DNA of 64,000 bases from Clostridiales bacterium (GTDB lineage Bacteria > Bacillota > Clostridia > Caldicoprobacterales > DTU083). The stretch spans positions 48,768 to 112,767 of the forward strand of contig DUOA01000127.1 in NCBI GenBank assembly GCA_012839095.1, in the 5' to 3' direction. Both the position numbers and the translations under genes were made by a program. A model generated the notes under the pieces. That model was not told where the DNA came from. It did not search any database and saw nothing but the letters and a program-made list of their open reading frames with translations. How positions within the stretch are numbered: position 1 is the first letter of the stretch; every line of letters starts with the position of its first letter. Shown in pieces: positions 63,827-64,000 of the stretch.

Positions 63827-63902
63827 TGGCAGGGGAGACGCGACTCGAACACGCAACCAATGGTTTTGGAGACCACTACTCTACCAATTGAGCTACTCCC
63901 CT
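63827..63902 (-). tRNA. tRNA-Trp (anticodon CCA)
   Basis: The 76-base gene folds as a tRNA: acceptor AGGGGAG / CTCCCCT, the T-loop TTCGAGT, anticodon loop CTCCAAA and an encoded 3' CCA. The anticodon CCA reads UGG. The palindromic terminator copy begins at the last CCA base, so the tRNA lost its own T-run to the IS insertion and now reads into the element. Confidence 0.95.
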
Positions 63903-63930
63903 ACATATAGTGTTTCAACGCACATTTGTT

Positions 63931-63959
63931 ATTATAAAATAACAAGTCAAATAAGTCAA
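63931..63959 (-). promoter_or_regulatory. Sigma-A-type promoter of tRNA-Trp
   Basis: On the minus strand TTGACT (63954-63959) and TATAAT (63931-63936) are spaced by 17 bases, about 28 bases upstream of the tRNA. Confidence 0.8.
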
Positions 63960-64000
63960 TGGTATTTGCTGAGATTTGTAGTTATTCTATGATAATGTCA

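Noticed and set aside
62181..63827. 46-bp terminal inverted repeats around the transposase.
   Set aside because: The outer 23 bp are identical in direct orientation including the asymmetric centre, and the outer flanks rebuild one palindrome. A target duplication plus 15-bp IS ends explains the data better.
63798..63992. 64-codon plus-strand ORF at the right end.
   Set aside because: It crosses the repeat and the tRNA-Trp gene in antisense and has no ribosome site.
1..64000. CRISPR arrays, rRNA genes and riboswitches.
   Set aside because: No regularly spaced repeats or rRNA-like sequence was seen, and no leader with a recognisable riboswitch core could be supported by eye.

Overview
The window reads as the chromosome of an endospore-forming member of the Bacillota, most likely class Clostridia. 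It carries spo0A, spoIVB, the complete spoIIIAA-AH operon, spoIIM and a gerW-type gene, together with a gene order common in that class (efp - acidic Zn-ribbon protein - spoIIIA - Asp23/AmaP - nusB - folD - xseAB - ispA - dxs - tlyA - nadK - argR - recN - spoIVB - spo0A). TTG starts behind strong Shine-Dalgarno sites are frequent. The genus cannot be fixed from the sequence alone. Nearly every gene is on the plus strand; only the transposase and the tRNA at the right end are on the minus strand.

Region 1 (1-3326) holds a three-gene set cut by the window edge: a MotA/TolQ/ExbB-like membrane protein with a long helical tail, an OmpA/MotB-like partner, and a 402-residue protein of unknown function. 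The layout recalls the ZorA-ZorB-ZorC core of Zorya phage-defence systems, but no nuclease or helicase follows, and the usual proton-binding Asp is not seen in the B-subunit membrane helix. Region 2 (3361-16404) is a type IV pilus locus: pilB, pilT, pilC, pilM, pilN, pilO, pilD, a terminator and a promoter, three small class III prepilins, a large PilX-like protein, and a second, shorter pilM-N-O set. No convincing major pilin is present. Region 3 (16401-19685) has aroK, aroQ, an M24 peptidase, efp and an acidic zinc-ribbon protein.

Region 4 (19861-25129) is spoIIIAA-AH, which builds the mother-cell side of the feeding-tube channel across the forespore membranes. Region 5 (25213-37644) carries envelope-stress, transcription, folate, DNA-repair, isoprenoid (ispA, dxs) and NAD genes, plus argR and recN. 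Region 6 (37781-46545) has spoIVB, spo0A behind a sigma-H promoter overlapped by a 0A box, a SteA/SteB pair with a GT2 glycosyltransferase and an atypical MraY-like enzyme, a DUF3866 gene, spoIIM and a xerD-type recombinase. Region 7 (46650-54979) holds nucleoside salvage (deoB, punA), two D,D-carboxypeptidases on either side of scpAB and gerW, rluB and a GNAT gene.

Region 8 (55098-58898) encodes two carboxyltransferases, a biotin carrier and a small unknown protein, with no membrane decarboxylase subunit. This composition fits a soluble methylmalonyl-CoA:pyruvate transcarboxylase better than a sodium pump. Region 9 (59010-63902) has a dipeptidase, a PHP phosphoesterase, an aminotransferase and a tRNA-Trp gene. 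An intact IS1182-type element of 1585 bp has inserted into the palindromic terminator that once lay between the convergent aminotransferase and tRNA-Trp genes, leaving a 23-bp palindromic duplication. No stretch longer than 300 bases lacks a gene, and no CRISPR array or rRNA was seen.
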